In this document: positions 22,853-33,999 of the stretch, piece after piece
Layout of the letters: every line of letters starts with the position of its first letter
Position numbering within the stretch: the first letter of the stretch is position 1
Origin: Puccinia triticina
Lineage: Eukaryota > Basidiomycota > Pucciniomycetes > Pucciniales > Pucciniaceae
Assembly: GCF_026914185.1 (NCBI RefSeq)
Contig: NC_070559.1
Coordinates: forward strand, 6,431,501 to 6,495,500
Direction: 5' to 3'
Length of the DNA stretch: 64,000 nt
Notes under the pieces: model-generated
Seen by the model: only the letters and a program-made list of their open reading frames with translations
What the model was told of the DNA's origin: nothing
Database searches by the model: none
Position numbers and translations under genes: made by a program

Positions 22853-24540
22853 ATACCCAAAGTGGGGGTGCTTGCCTGAGACCATCAGGCAAAATCCTGG
22901 TTCAACTTTGAGAGCATGTAGCTTGCAAAATGAGTGAGCTACATATAAGGATCCAAGCATCAATGGATGCAAATGCATCCTGTCTGTCTTGCTATTGACT
23001 TTGTTTTTGAAGAGAGTCACTCAAACAACAAAGCAAAGGAGAATAAAGAGAAAAGAAAATTTCCCCGCCCAAACCCGCGGGGCCAGGCACCGCACAAGAA
23101 GAGAGTGGTCTTGAGGCTTGCCACTTTTTTCAAAAATTAATCAAAAAATCCCTTGATGGTACAGCAATGTCAGAAAAGCTTGCCAAATTTTGTGGCTGAA
23201 ATGACTTCTGCATTTCAGCCACAGGCCTGTACAGCTTCACTGTACAGGCAGACAAACCCCGTTCGGGCAGCTGGTTTTGCTTGACATGGGTGCCGGGCCG
23301 GGCAAGGGGCAAGGGAGGCAGGGGCGGCGAAGGGCCGGATTGAAGTAAAATCACTCCAGGAATCCAATGGTGGGGCCCTCAAGGCCCCAAAGTGGAAAAC
23401 AAAGAAACTGGGTTTTTTCTTCTGATGGCATTCCTGACGTACAGGAGCCATACAGGCTTTGAGGCTGAAATCAGCGGTCCCAAAGCTGGCCGCAAGCTGT
23501 TCTGACATTGCTGTATCTTGACCAGCTGAAGAGCTTAAAAAATTAATCATGTATATATCTCCGTAAGTCCCAACAATGCTGGGGGGGGGGGGCAGCGTTG
23601 AAGCTGCAGGCTACAAAATTCAAAGAGTGATTTTCCATCACTTTTTGGTGGGTGGTCTCCCACCCAAACAGTTGCTTTAGCCGTAAGTCCCTCCATGCAG
23701 GAGGGGTGGCTTTGCCACCAGCCAAACTTAAGCTCCACCCAAATGAGTTACCCCCCGTACCACTACCCGAACTCTGAACTCTGACCTCCCGCTGTGGTGT
23801 TCCATTGGCGTGACAATGCTAAAAGCACATTGCAGAGGTATTGGGACAGCATAGATACAGCTATCATGCATTATAAGAGGAGGAAGTAATATATAATACA
23901 AGCAGTGTATGTGTACATGGGATGGATGGAGTTGTTACAGACGGATGGATGATGGATTGTGTTATCACGGATGAAACGGCAGACTAGGATTATGGAGGAT
24001 GGACGGTGTGATCAGGGATGGAATGGAGGAACATGACTAGGTAGGACAGCAGGGAGGTGGAGGGATGTATCAATAGAAGAGGTGGAAGGTATTGGGAGCA
24101 CATGTCTCAACCAGGAATGGAAGGGAGGATGGTGTGGTGTATCAAGTAAGGCAGTGTTATAAGGGTATATTATCCTTATAAGGGTGGTATATTACTTTAT
24201 AAGGGTCTAGGATTCAGTATGATGGGATATGGATGGAAGTATTAATTAGTTGAGGAGGAAGAAGGAAGGAAGGAGCAATGTGGGAGGAGAGGATTTGACC
24301 CCCAATATTTTGGATTGAAGAAGGCAACAGCTGGACATGCAGGCATATGGTAGTTTACGGAAGGTTGTTTGGGTCACCTAGTAACACATGATATCATGCA
24401 GTGCAGCATATACAGGCAGATAAGGTGTTCAAGGAGTTTCCTGCAGAATCAATTACATCATTGTTTGGCAGGCAGTGCAACACATGCATATATTGCTGTG
24501 CAACTGATATCCCCTGCAGAAAATAGCCCTCACAAGGAGT
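22853..24540. other. Repeat-rich spacer, no gene
   Basis: It contains a G12 run inside a small dyad (23581-23592), two further AAGTCCC half-sites (about 23564 and 23684), and GGATGG-rich sequence at 23915-24130. The ORFs seen are short and compositionally biased. Confidence 0.4.
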
Positions 24541-25165
24541 TCCCCTGGAGCTAAATTCCCTCACCCTTCAATATATAAGGAGGCCTCTTTCCCCCCTCAT
24601 CAGATCTTTTCCCCATCAGCCTAGGAAGGTTTGGTCACAGTGGTTAGTTTAGTTACAGTGGTAGTTTAGTGGTAGTGGTAGTAGTAGTGGTAGTGTTAAG
24701 TTTGAGTCAGTAGTAGTAGTAGTAGTAGTCAGGAGCTCTAGTAGTAATTAAATTGCCTTATCAAGAGATTGTCAAGGAAGAGATTATTACCAACTTCATC
24801 AACAGCAATTATAACAATTAGTAGTAGTAGTAGTAGTAGCAACCAGGAGCTCTAGTATTGATTAAAGTGCCTCATCAAGAGATTTTTTAAGGAAGAGATC
24901 ATTACCAACCTTCTCATCAACAACCCATCATCAACAACAATTGTATCTTACATAATTAATCCCACTGGATTATAGTATTCCCCATCATCAGAAGTTGTAA
25001 CAGATCTGCAAGATTAGTGATTTGAGGTATCTAGGTCTAATAGAGATTACTATACAAAAGTAAGATATATCTTGTAATCAGCCAAATATTTATAAATATT
25101 TATTACAAGACTCTTAGTTATTTGCATAGTACCATTAGAGGGGCAGGTCTTTCAAACCACCCGTT
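24541..25165 (+). repeat. LTR-like debris with tandem duplication
   Basis: A TATATAAGGAGG core-promoter-like box (about 24571) is followed by a CT-rich leader. Then come two roughly 118-bp direct copies (about 24709-24826 and 24822-24950), each a GTA microsatellite followed by CAGGAGCTCTAGTA and CATCAAGAGATT. A second TATATAAGGAG box lies at about 25767 in the same orientation. This resembles decayed LTR-retrotransposon U3/R sequence. Ends and target duplications were not found. Confidence 0.4.
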
Positions 25166-27120
25166 GTGGTAGACAGAAAAGTGAAAAATCAAAAGTTTTT
25201 TTTTCATACATATATTTACTCACAATACGTCTCAAGATACCATCAAGTGGACCCCAGAAATGGATTCTACGGCCAATTTCACCCCTAGTCACCACTGGAA
25301 GCGTCACTGGAGCCCCTCTGGATTGGAACCTACACTTCTTTGGACACTGGACACCCATCACACGTTCAACATCCCTAATCACCAACCTGTCACAAGCCTC
25401 AAGTCAAGGATCACAGCATTATGCTTGTACACATCACAGGATACAAACATGCATCTCCCCATCAGACTACAGTCATTACATATTATCAAGTACTCTTCTA
25501 TTTCCATATTATGATGTCATCACACACCAACTCTGCAGCCCCAGACTTCATTTATGCACCCCCTGCATTCACCTGTCAAATCAGGCAGTCTACTGTCACT
25601 TTACTCAGCCTTCATGCGGCCCTACTGCATTCTTCTGACATCGTTTATGTACCCTTGACATATTATGACATCATTTGTATCTACTCCCACCAGCTAAAAT
25701 CCCTCACCCTGTTGTCTAGATTAGTTGAAACCCTAACCCACAAGCCCTCTGGGGCTCCACTTTTGTCTATATAAGGAGCTCTCTCCTCCCCAGTTGTCAG
25801 CTCCTCAGCTCAGTATCCACCAGTTATACAGATATCACCCATTTGCCATTATCATCAGCCTTACAATTTTATAACATACCACATGACCCCCCCTCTTATC
25901 TGCAATAACAACTGAGCTCACTCTCATATTCTCAACTCTCATATTTCCTGGTTGCATATCACGCACCTGTCACGAGTTACCCGGTTCCTGGTTTGACTCC
26001 CAACTGAGACATATACCCTTCTCAGTCCAGACACTCTTCTCAGCTTCTTATATCACCCTCTTGAGGACCTGCGTTCAACTCCCACAGGAAAAATCAAGTC
26101 AACTTTCACCCTTTTCATCATCATAAACTCTCTCAACTCTCACATACCTGTCATCGAACAACTTCATCTGGAACTAGACCAGACCTATCACTTGATTAAA
26201 ACTTGCCAAGCTTAGCTTGGTGGGTCTTGTTATCTGATAGTATAGAAGGGCAGAGTTTGCACCTCCATCACCCCCTTCTCCATTCAGCAAAGGGGTTTCA
26301 CAACCACTTTTGAGTCTTACACCGTAAGTTGTAATAGCCTTTCAACCTATTAGCAATTTATTTCCCCCTCAGAGGATATTTTCACCAAATAAACATTCAG
26401 TGTCCCACAAGAGTCCCTGCACCGCATCGGGAGGGACTTTGACAAGTTAGCACCAGACACATCTTCATTTTACAGTCTCTACAGATTTCTCAACCCCCTA
26501 TAAAATCCTCACTTGTAGGAGCTACAGGATGTTGAAGTCAATTTTCAACAAAATACATATCACATAAAAACTGTTCTTCTCAGGCCCCAACCTTGACTTT
26601 ACATGTAAGCCTCTCCTTCAGAGATGCTTTGCGCCTCCTTGCAGGGGCTTAGTTGAGCTCGAGGATAGAAGGAGATAGAATGAGAGCAAATGAGTGCCTC
26701 AATTTTGAAACTCCATCTTCAGCTATTCCAATTATGGCAGACTCAGCATCCTAAAGTGCCTCCTAACTCTAGTATACTCCCAGTCTCCCTGAATTGGCAT
26801 CTAATTCCAACAGACCTCTAGATTCCCTTCTCTCACAGTGATATCATTTTCTTTCACTTTCCAAGTCTCCTAGAGTTTCAGCTCAAGATCTCATCATTCC
26901 TGGGGATTATCTATGTATACACCTTCTAGTCAGCCCCAAGAACACACGGGGGGAGAGGGGGGGGGGTTATATATTGTGACAAATATCTGCATGTCAAGGG
27001 TATAGTTTCTTTATTTGAAAAAAAGCAACTGATCCAAGCTTTTTCAGAAGCGCAAAAAATATGCACGTGTAGAAAATTAGAAGAGTTGGATTGATAAAAA
27101 TTGTGTATAATTCAAAAATC
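25166..27120. other. Intergenic, retroelement-like remnants
   Basis: CT-rich sequence with no protein-like ORF. A purine-rich GGGGGGAGAGGGGGGGGGG tract (about 26949-26967) could be a polypurine tract. A partial SINE-like tail (26449-26488) repeats the sequence beside copy 1. Confidence 0.35.
26411..26439. repeat. Short AGTCCCT/AGGGACT hairpin
   Basis: GAGTCCCTGCACCGCATC and GGGAGGGACT form a small foldback. It stands just before sequence shared with the SINE-like copies (ACCAGACACATCTTCATTTT). Confidence 0.55.
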
Positions 27121-27151
27121 CTTTTGAATGGAGTTTTCACCCGAGCCCGGA

Positions 27152-27886
27152 TCAAGCTTTTCGAAGGTTGAGCCGGCCAGGTCGATGTTCCCCACTGTCA
27201 CTGGCGATAAATTTTCGGCCGTCTGAGCTCTCCGTGACTCCGGGCATCTTGGGACCCACCAGAGCCCAGAAATATACCTCTCCCTTCTCGAAAGGGACCA
27301 TGATCTCCTCCACTTGTTCGGGACGGAGTTGTCTTTCCCAAACGACTTGCTTAGTAACGGAATGCTCTAGGGTATAGAGTACTGCATGAGTCTTGGATCG
27401 GTTCCAAATCTTGAAACTTCTCGGCCTGTTGGGACCTAGCCAATGCACGCTCTTGATCAAATGAACCTGTATGTTTTTCGCCTCGTCCATTATCCCCACC
27501 CCATCCTTGTTAGTTGGGATCGAGCAAGACCGACGATAATCCATTTTCCTTTTCACATGACCAGAATGGCTTTCCTCCCAGGCTGGCGCAGGGCGGGCCT
27601 GATTGGAATCTTGAATCCAGCGAACCGGATTCGGAGATGGGACCACGGGCACGATAGCCACGTTGTGAGAGGTACTAGCCGATCGATCGCCACCCTGGGC
27701 CGGATGATCGTCGGTGTTCAAAGAAACAGGGGCTTCGGAAGCTTTAAAATAAGCCACTGCTTCAGGAAGTTCTCCCATCTAATCGAAATCGAACAAGTCA
27801 TCCGGGTTGTCCATGGGTGCACACTTGTTATCCGAAACGAGAAACGCCAAACAAGTTGAAAGCAGTAAGAAGTTGTGGTCTCTCAT
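27152..27886 (-). pseudogene. Candidate secreted protein with in-frame TAG
   Basis: From ATG 27886 the frame reads a signal-peptide-like leader (MRDHNFLLLSTCLAFLVSD, hydrophobic core FLLLSTCLAFLV). It continues for 35 codons to TAG (27781-27779) and then, in the same frame, 208 codons to the stop at 27152. The downstream part is hydrophilic early on and then has a beta-rich, Trp-containing C-terminal half (SVHWLGPNRPRSFKIWN, VPFEKGEVYFWALVGP). I recognise no family. A 5' UTR intron is likely at 28006-27925 (GTGAGC...CACACAG). The gene may be a pseudogenised effector. Alternatively a 60-nt in-frame intron (GTTTCG donor at 27838, ending at the TAG) removes the stop but has a weak donor. ATG 27778 could also start a leaderless product. 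Confidence 0.55.
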
Positions 27887-28006
27887 CTTTTCGTCTCTTT
27901 TTTCGTGGTAGTCTTGGGATCAACCTGTGTGACGGAAAAGTCTTGATATAAATGTGTACATGAATTAGTTGGTGACTGGAATGTGATTTGAGGAAAGATA
28001 GCTCAC

Positions 28007-28330
28007 ACACTTGGTGAGGTGGATGACGAGAGTCGGGCTCCGAGTTGGGCAGAATGCAAAGTGATTATGCTGGGTTTTCTGAATTGTGCAAGCTAAGTAC
28101 GAAGCTATTATAGCTACTTTAAAAGCGCACCACGCGTTTGCGTTTACCCTTGAAATTCGAATGCAGCAGGGACACCCTGGCTTATAACCTTTAATCTACT
28201 TACTCTACCAAGTCAGGATGATATACTGTTCTCGCCGGGCGCGTCGATAGCAAAAATGGCGGGTGATTGCTGCCACCGACAATCAGCTGGCTCATTATAT
28301 AGAAGAGATGTACTGTTTTTCTTTCTTATC
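28007..28330. other. Upstream region of the secreted-protein locus
   Basis: Probable promoter side and first UTR exon of the minus-strand gene. No clear core element is visible. Confidence 0.35.
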
Positions 28331-28575
28331 TTGCTAGAGAATTTGTTGCACTAGCAATTAGCAATTACTAAAACCCCACCTCAAAAAAAATAGCTTGACA
28401 CTCCTGCTAGTTTGTTTGTCGCACTAGCGGTTAGTAAACCCCCCCTCCAAAAGAATAGCTTGACACTCCTCCTAGTTTATTTGTCGCACTAGCAATTAGT
28501 CAAAACCTCCCTTTAAAAGACAAAATTGACTTATGTATTTGTCGCACTATGTAGCAATTATGCAGCAGAAACTTA
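28331..28575. repeat. Degenerate tandem repeat, about 65-75 bp
   Basis: Three to four units share the order TAGTTTGTTTGTCGCACTAG, CAATTAGT, CC-rich tract, then ATAGCTTGACACTCCT. They decay toward 28575. There is no ORF. Confidence 0.7.
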
Positions 28576-29323
28576 AAAATAGTTCGTGACTCGAGTTAAA
28601 AGTTTCAGTAAATTTAGAAAAAAAGACTTGTAAACTAATACACTTACAAAAGCTCCAGAAAAGGACATGCCGCCAATTCTGCATACCACTGGCCAGCCAA
28701 GTTTGAGGGATAGAAACTAGTGAAGATACTTAAGTTCAAGTACAAAGGGGGATCAGGCCTGCCGGACCCAGATACTGAATAATCTGTGTCAGAGAAAATG
28801 CAAACCATAAATTAGGTTTTGGTCCTGTTTCAACATGAGTACAGCTACATAGGCTGAGACCGGTGCAAGTATTACCAAGGCCCTCCAAACAAATACGCGG
28901 CCCAAGTGCCAAGGCCCACATGTGTTTTGAGCTCTGCCTCATGGCAAAACTTATCACATAGGGACGTTGCCTGGAGAGGTTTTTTAGTTTTTTTTTTTTG
29001 CCCTGACTGGCGTTGCGCAACAAACATGAGAAAAATGCTTCGCGGTCCGCGGATTCTTGAGTCAAGACCCACTGTGCGCGTTTTGCAAAAACTCCACGCA
29101 GAGGGTTTGTTTTGTATCCAGAGGGCTCCCACATGGCCCCTGTTCAGGGCCCAGGCTTTCAGCGCCCCAAGTGCCCCTCTGTTGAGGTTGAAAAAAGCGG
29201 ATTTAATTAATATTTATGATAATATAGCACAAAGAAAACCCGCGGTCGGTGTCCAGCAGATTACTGTGACCGGGCGTCCCGGCCAAAAGCACTATGATGA
29301 CCAGGAAGGATCCCTCCCGGTTG
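28576..29323. other. Intergenic left of the copia insertion
   Basis: No gene is supported. A T13 run at about 28988-29000 and several short frames are present. Confidence 0.4.
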
Positions 29324-29328
29324 ATTGG

Positions 29329-29605
29329 TATAAGACACTGCAAAATGACAGTGAATGGGAAACTGGGCAAAACAGTCCCGTCGCTGATAAGCTATCGGCA
29401 CTCGCGGATTCCGGTCTCCAATCTCGGTGAGGAAAGAGATTGGAGCCGGGGCGCGGGATCTGCTAGACTAAGTACATGCTTCTAGACCTAACCGGATGAC
29501 TAGGCTTGACTATCACTAACTAGGTTATGGTTCTAACTACATGATTATGTTCTTGTAGTTTATGTAATCTTGAATCTTCTTGTTTCTTCCGGTTGTACTC
29601 CAACA
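29329..29605 (-). repeat. 3' LTR (277 bp)
   Basis: Identical over most of its length to the 5' LTR except that it lacks a 104-bp internal segment and has a few substitutions (for example GGGCAAAACAG versus GGGCGAAAAAG). Confidence 0.93.
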
Positions 29606-29629
29606 CCCCCCCCCCCAAGATTACAAAAA

Positions 29630-32600
29630 CTACCCACCAATGCCAAGCTGTTTCAACGCGCCAATCATTTTTAAGGGCCCGAGCCTCTTGGTCAAGACGT
29701 CCGCGAGTTGGTTGTGGGTGCTGGTCCAAGTGATGTTGATGTTATTTTCCCTGATGAGATCATTGACGAAATAAAAAGCACGCCGAAGATATTTGGTCTT
29801 CTTTTTCGACGTGTTGTCCGTCGCGATGAGGATTGCAGCTTCATTGTCGCAATGCATCGACAATTTTGGTTGAGACCCCAATTCCTCAAAAATATTGAGA
29901 AGGTGGGCCAATTGCTGTGCCCCTTCCGAAAGCGCTAAGTATTCCGCCGCACATGTTGACATTGCCACTACCGTTTGCCGCTTTGACCCCCACGCGATGC
30001 TGTTTCCGTCATGTGTCAACAAGTAACCCGTGGTCGACCGTTCATGCTCGCCCCCCCAATTCGCATCCGTCCACAGATCCAGGCCCCCCGATCCAGCCGT
30101 GTATACCAACGCCTTTTCCGTCGTCCGTCCCAAATATCCAATCAACCAATCCAACGCTGTCCAATGAGTCGCCGAAGGTGCCGCACAGAACCTTGCCAAG
30201 AGGTTCACCGCATACGCCAGATCAGGACGAGTCTCACACGCCAAATACATCAGAGAGCCGATTGTAGATCTAAATTCTGTCTGGTCCATGGGCTCACCAG
30301 ACGATGACTCTAGTTCCACTTCTGGCAATGGGCAGTGATGCGCGTGAGTCTTGCGATGGTAGGCGGCCACGATTTGTCTTGCCATGAGCGATTGATTGAG
30401 CCGGAGGTGAGGTCCGTCCCAATGAAAATCAATTCCAACAAGCCGTTGTACTTCATCTGACCACTTTATTTCGAGTTGAGATTCCATACCGCGGCGTAAG
30501 TCGCTGAGCAGTGATTTGTCCAAAGCCAGGGCAAAACCATCATCTACGTGTAGCCAAATGATGATGAAGTTGCCTTGGCGCTTGAAAAGGTATAAGGAAG
30601 GTTCAATTTCGCTAGCGTCGAATCCGAGAGAGCGAACGGTTTGGTGAAAAAACTTCCACCAGCAGCGAGCCGCTTGCTTGGTGCCGTAAAGTGCCTTCTT
30701 CAAACGCATGACTTTACCCTTAAGGGACGGGTCGTTTTCAACCGGCGGTTGTATGTATACCTCCTCCTCAATAGGAGAGTATAGATACGCTGAGCTGACA
30801 TCAAAGGTGGCAGTTGGGAACCCATGGGAAATGCTGAGTGATATGAGGAGACAAAGAGTGTTCAGGGAGGCAGTCGGCGCGTATGTTTCATTGTAGTCCA
30901 GGCCCATCTGCTGGTTGAAACCCTTAGCTACATAGCGTGCACGATACTTGTCTACTGTTCCATCTGGTTTTCGCTTGATCGAGAAAACCCACCTCGCGCC
31001 GAGGGCTTTGCTTCCCTTAGGTGCTATGGTCGGAATCCAAACTTCTAGTTGTCCGAACTTAAGCATTTCATATTCTGCTGCTGCACGCCAGAGGTGTGCG
31101 TCCGGTCCAGAAAGCGCTTGCTTGATGGATTTTGGAAGGTTGTGCTCTTCATCCGTCGACAAAAGACCCATCTGGCGTCGTTCTTCTTCAGCAATTTCCT
31201 TGGTCTTCTCTTCGCCGAGCCGGAGCATAATCTGTTTGAGAATCAGATCAACTTGGGTTTCTGTCTCTGGCGTCGGAGGAGGAACGAGGTCTGGAGCTGG
31301 TTTACTGGCGGGCTTCTTCACTGGGAGGATTTGAAAATCAGGAAATTTTACCGCCGACAAGTGTACAATCCTGCGTTCATCAGGAACCCAGAACAACCAG
31401 CCAGAGCCGGACGTAGGATAGCCGAGCAACTGACCCTCGCGAGCTCTTTCATCCAGCTTCTTCCGTCGTTCTTTGGGAATGTGAATGAGAGCACGCGCAC
31501 CGAACGGGTAGAGCGTCTCAGGGATGGTCTTGACTTTGTAGAGCAGTTCAAGGGGTGACTTCTGGCCGGTGCGAATGTTGGGTAGACGGTTATGGAGATG
31601 TGCCGCCGTGGAGTATGCGAAGCTCCACCAGATGCTTGACAGCCCACTTGCGTGGAGCATTGTCCGTGCCATATCACCGAGGGTACGATTGACCCGCTCC
31701 GCCTCGCCGTTCTGAGATGGGGAGTACGGCGTAACAGGGGCAAGGGTCGTACCAATGGCCTCGAGTTGTGGCTTGAGGCTTTTGGTGTATTCCAGCGCAT
31801 TGTCGCATCGAAGGTACGACGGAGCTTTCCCAAGGGCCGTTTTCAGGTGTTTGATCCAGGCCATGATCTTTACCGGAACCTCACTTCTGTTGGCCATCGG
31901 CGCGCAGAATGTGTAGGTACTAGCGTGATCACGGAGTGTCACCAGATAGCGACATCCATTGATGTCAAGATTCAAGGGGCCGATGACGTCCGAGACACAG
32001 AAATCAAGGGGGGCATCTCTAGGGATCTGCGTTTCCATCCCAAGAGACTTCTTGTCCATGCTTTTCAATCGGGCACATTGCTCACAGAAGAAGCTTTTCC
32101 AGGCGATCTTCTTCTCCGGATAATTGACGTGGAGAAAATTTTTGACCACCTGATCGGAGACGTGGCCCAGTCGAACGTGCCAAATGTAAGGGTCAAACGA
32201 TGGACTCTCAGTTACTTTCTTGGATTGCAATATGTTGCTGGTCTTGATCGACCAGCAGTAGTTATGAAAGATGGTGTCATAACTAGTATTACAAGGGTCA
32301 AATAAAGTGGCCTGAGTGCCATCGTAAACTAGCCTCCAACCGTCCGCAAGAAGTTGACCGGTCGAAAGAATGATCCCATCGACACCCGGACAGTGATAAA
32401 CGTCCTTAATTATCAGCGGACCCTTCGGTGTCGGGATCCTCACACTGCCAATTTCGGACACTGTGACATTCATATCCGAGACAGCCAGATAAAACGTGCG
32501 GGGACTTGTCAGTTTCTTGTTGATTCTGAACAGGGAGGAGTCGCCGCTTACGTGTGCAGACGCGCCGGAGTCGATCAGAACACCGTCGCTGACGTCCGGG

Positions 32601-32938
32601 ATATTTACTTGCCGGAGGCGGTTTCCCGAGCCCTCTGGCCGCGGTGGGGGACGATATTTCGAGTCCTTCGCGTTGAAGTTGGCGTCCGGGGGGCTGATCT
32701 TCCCAGTGGCCACATCCCTCCAAAAATGAGTACAGTCGGGATACCAGTGGCCATTATCCGTGCAGTACAGGCAATGGACACCATGCTTCCGGAGAAGGGA
32801 GTCAGACTGGACTCGGCCTTGTCGATTGACAGCTGGGGCGGAGTCTTCGCGGGCTGTTGACCGTTGCAACGTTGAGGAGCCACATACCTCGCCGGAGCTT
32901 GCATGGCATGGATGCGATCCAAGTCCATCGCCATTGGG
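29630..32938 (-). CDS. pol: Copia Pol polyprotein (PR-IN-RT-RNaseH)
   Basis: Open from just after a TGA at 32941-32939 to the stop at 29630, with no internal stop. In order: a CCHC knuckle (CLYCTDNGHWYPDC, about 32773-32732); protease active site LIDSGASAHVSG (about 32575); integrase HHCC (HVRLGHV...CEQC) and the D-D-E triad (SDVIGPLN, RCDNALEY, QNGEAERVNRTL); reverse transcriptase (FDVSSAYLYSPIEEEVYIQP; LHVDDGFAL, with His where YVDD is usual); RNase H (LWTDANWGG, STCAAEYLALSEG, HCDNEAAILIA, ADVLTK). The order IN before RT defines copia. No ATG starts this frame near the overlap, so expression needs a -1 shift, or the copy is frameshifted relative to a functional parent. Confidence 0.92.
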   Translation of the reverse strand, partial: PNGDGLGSHPCHASSGEVCGSSTLQRSTAREDSAPAVNRQGRVQSDSLLRKHGVHCLYCTDNGHWYPDCTHFWRDVATGKISPPDANFNAKDSKYRPPPRPEGSGNRLRQVNIPDVSDGVLIDSGASAHVSGDSSLFRINKKLTSPRTFYLAVSDMNVTVSEIGSVRIPTPKGPLIIKDVYHCPGVDGIILSTGQLLADGWRLVYDGTQATLFDPCNTSYDTIFHNYCWSIKTSNILQSKKVTESPSFDPYIWHVRLGHVSDQVVKNFLHVNYPEKKIAWKSFFCEQCARLKSMDKKSLGMETQIPRDAPLDFCVSDVIGPLNLDINGCRYLVTLRDHASTYTFCAPMANRSEVPVKIMAWIKHLKTALGKAPSYLRCDNALEYTKSLKPQLEAIGTTLAPVTPYSPSQNGEAERVNRTLGDMARTMLHASGLSSIWWSFAYSTAAHLHNRLPNIRTGQKSPLELLYKVKTIPETLYPFGARALIHIPKERRKKLDERAREGQLLGYPTSGSGWLFWVPDERRIVHLSAVKFPDFQILPVKKPASKPAPDLVPPPTPETETQVDLILKQIMLRLGEEKTKEIAEEERRQMGLLSTDEEHNLPKSIKQALSGPDAHLWRAAAEYEMLKFGQLEVWIPTIAPKGSKALGARWVFSIKRKPDGTVDKYRARYVAKGFNQQMGLDYNETYAPTASLNTLCLLISLSISHGFPTATFDVSSAYLYSPIEEEVYIQPPVENDPSLKGKVMRLKKALYGTKQAARCWWKFFHQTVRSLGFDASEIEPSLYLFKRQGNFIIIWLHVDDGFALALDKSLLSDLRRGMESQLEIKWSDEVQRLVGIDFHWDGPHLRLNQSLMARQIVAAYHRKTHAHHCPLPEVELESSSGEPMDQTEFRSTIGSLMYLACETRPDLAYAVNLLARFCAAPSATHWTALDWLIGYLGRTTEKALVYTAGSGGLDLWTDANWGGEHERSTTGYLLTHDGNSIAWGSKRQTVVAMSTCAAEYLALSEGAQQLAHLLNIFEELGSQPKLSMHCDNEAAILIATDNTSKKKTKYLRRAFYFVNDLIRENNINITWTSTHNQLADVLTKRLGPLKMIGALKQLGIGG

Positions 32939-33939
32939 TCAATCACAGGCGGTGCCAATGAAGGATGGGGACCAGTTGATTTGTTTCGCAGTTTGTTGGC
33001 GGCGAACTGGAGTATTGTCGACACGTCATCGAAAGCAGGGGCCTCTTTTTCGTTCAACTGCTGACTGACTGTGAATTCGAAAGCCATCGGGTCTACTCCA
33101 ACTGGCGGCTTGAAATATGCTTGGAGTAATATACCAAGCGCCTCGTCCCATGTGATCTTGAGTTGGGCTAGTTCTGATTTGAGTCGAGCCCACACGGAAA
33201 GGGTTGAGGCGGTGGCTGGCGCAGGGTCATTGAGGAGCGAAACAACTTCGCCCAAGAGCTCTATCTTTTGCCGCCGATCGGACCGGGAGCATTTTGATTT
33301 CAGGAGTTCAAACACCTCCTTTGGATTTGACAGCTTTGACGAGTCAACTATGTTGCCAAGAGTGTCGACGATCGTATTTCGGATAAGGCTCGTGAATGTG
33401 GAGGCCTCGTCGACCGTGAGTCCGTTGAAGTTCTCCGGCTTGTCGGTGAAGGTTTCTTGCCGAACCAGGACATGGCAAATGGTCCTGTCCAGCGCTGCTT
33501 CCCAGACTGGGAAGTTGGTACCTTCATAGACCAGGATTGGTTTCCTGGGATTGAGTTGATTATGGACCTTGAGGGGATCCTTGACGAAATTCTCCATAAT
33601 CATCTCTTGACGCGTACGAGAGCGGTGGGGAGCGATGGGCTGGAAGGCCTGGGCCTGATGTTGGTTGATCTTCAGGTTCGCTATTTCTTGACGCAGGTCG
33701 TCAAAAATTTTTCTGGCCTCGGCAGGGGTGAGGTCCTGATCCATGGCTGGTTCCATTGCTAGGTTCAATGAGGAGGATGAGGAAGGTGTAGAGGGAACGG
33801 TAAAGTAGGTGGATGTGGATGGTTGGGGTTGGTTCAGTATCTCTGATTTTCGATCTTCAATTTCTTCTTCTTGTTTTTTATTCTTTTGATCTTGTTCAAT
33901 CTTCTTAAATCTATCTTTTCTCTTCTCTATCCAGTTCAT
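32605..33939 (-). CDS. gag: Copia Gag
   Basis: A 444-codon frame from ATG 33939. It has a Lys/Glu-rich coiled N-terminus, a Ser/Thr/Pro linker, then a Gag core (PRKPILVYEGTNFPVWEAAL, later WARLKSELAQLKITWDEALG) of the copia UBN2/retrotran-gag type. The product should form the particle shell. No zinc knuckle is present in this frame: the CCHC motif belongs to the overlapping pol frame. The last roughly 85-110 codons of this frame (past about 32860) therefore look like out-of-frame nonsense caused by a shift. Confidence 0.85.
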   Translation of the reverse strand: MNWIEKRKDRFKKIEQDQKNKKQEEEIEDRKSEILNQPQPSTSTYFTVPSTPSSSSSLNLAMEPAMDQDLTPAEARKIFDDLRQEIANLKINQHQAQAFQPIAPHRSRTRQEMIMENFVKDPLKVHNQLNPRKPILVYEGTNFPVWEAALDRTICHVLVRQETFTDKPENFNGLTVDEASTFTSLIRNTIVDTLGNIVDSSKLSNPKEVFELLKSKCSRSDRRQKIELLGEVVSLLNDPAPATASTLSVWARLKSELAQLKITWDEALGILLQAYFKPPVGVDPMAFEFTVSQQLNEKEAPAFDDVSTILQFAANKLRNKSTGPHPSLAPPVIDPMAMDLDRIHAMQAPARYVAPQRCNGQQPAKTPPQLSIDKAESSLTPFSGSMVSIACTARIMATGIPTVLIFGGMWPLGRSAPRTPTSTRRTRNIVPHRGQRARETASGK

Positions 33940-33999
33940 CAAACGACCGATTCGGGACCCGGGGTATCGACGCGGTGCACTGAGAGCCGGCTTTTAACC

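Noticed and set aside
26947..26968. Polypurine tract of a second retrotransposon
   Set aside because: The G-rich run is suggestive, but no LTR pair, primer site or pol remnant could be tied to it.
29917..33762. Plus-strand ORFs of 60-217 codons across the copia element
   Set aside because: Antisense shadows of gag and pol.
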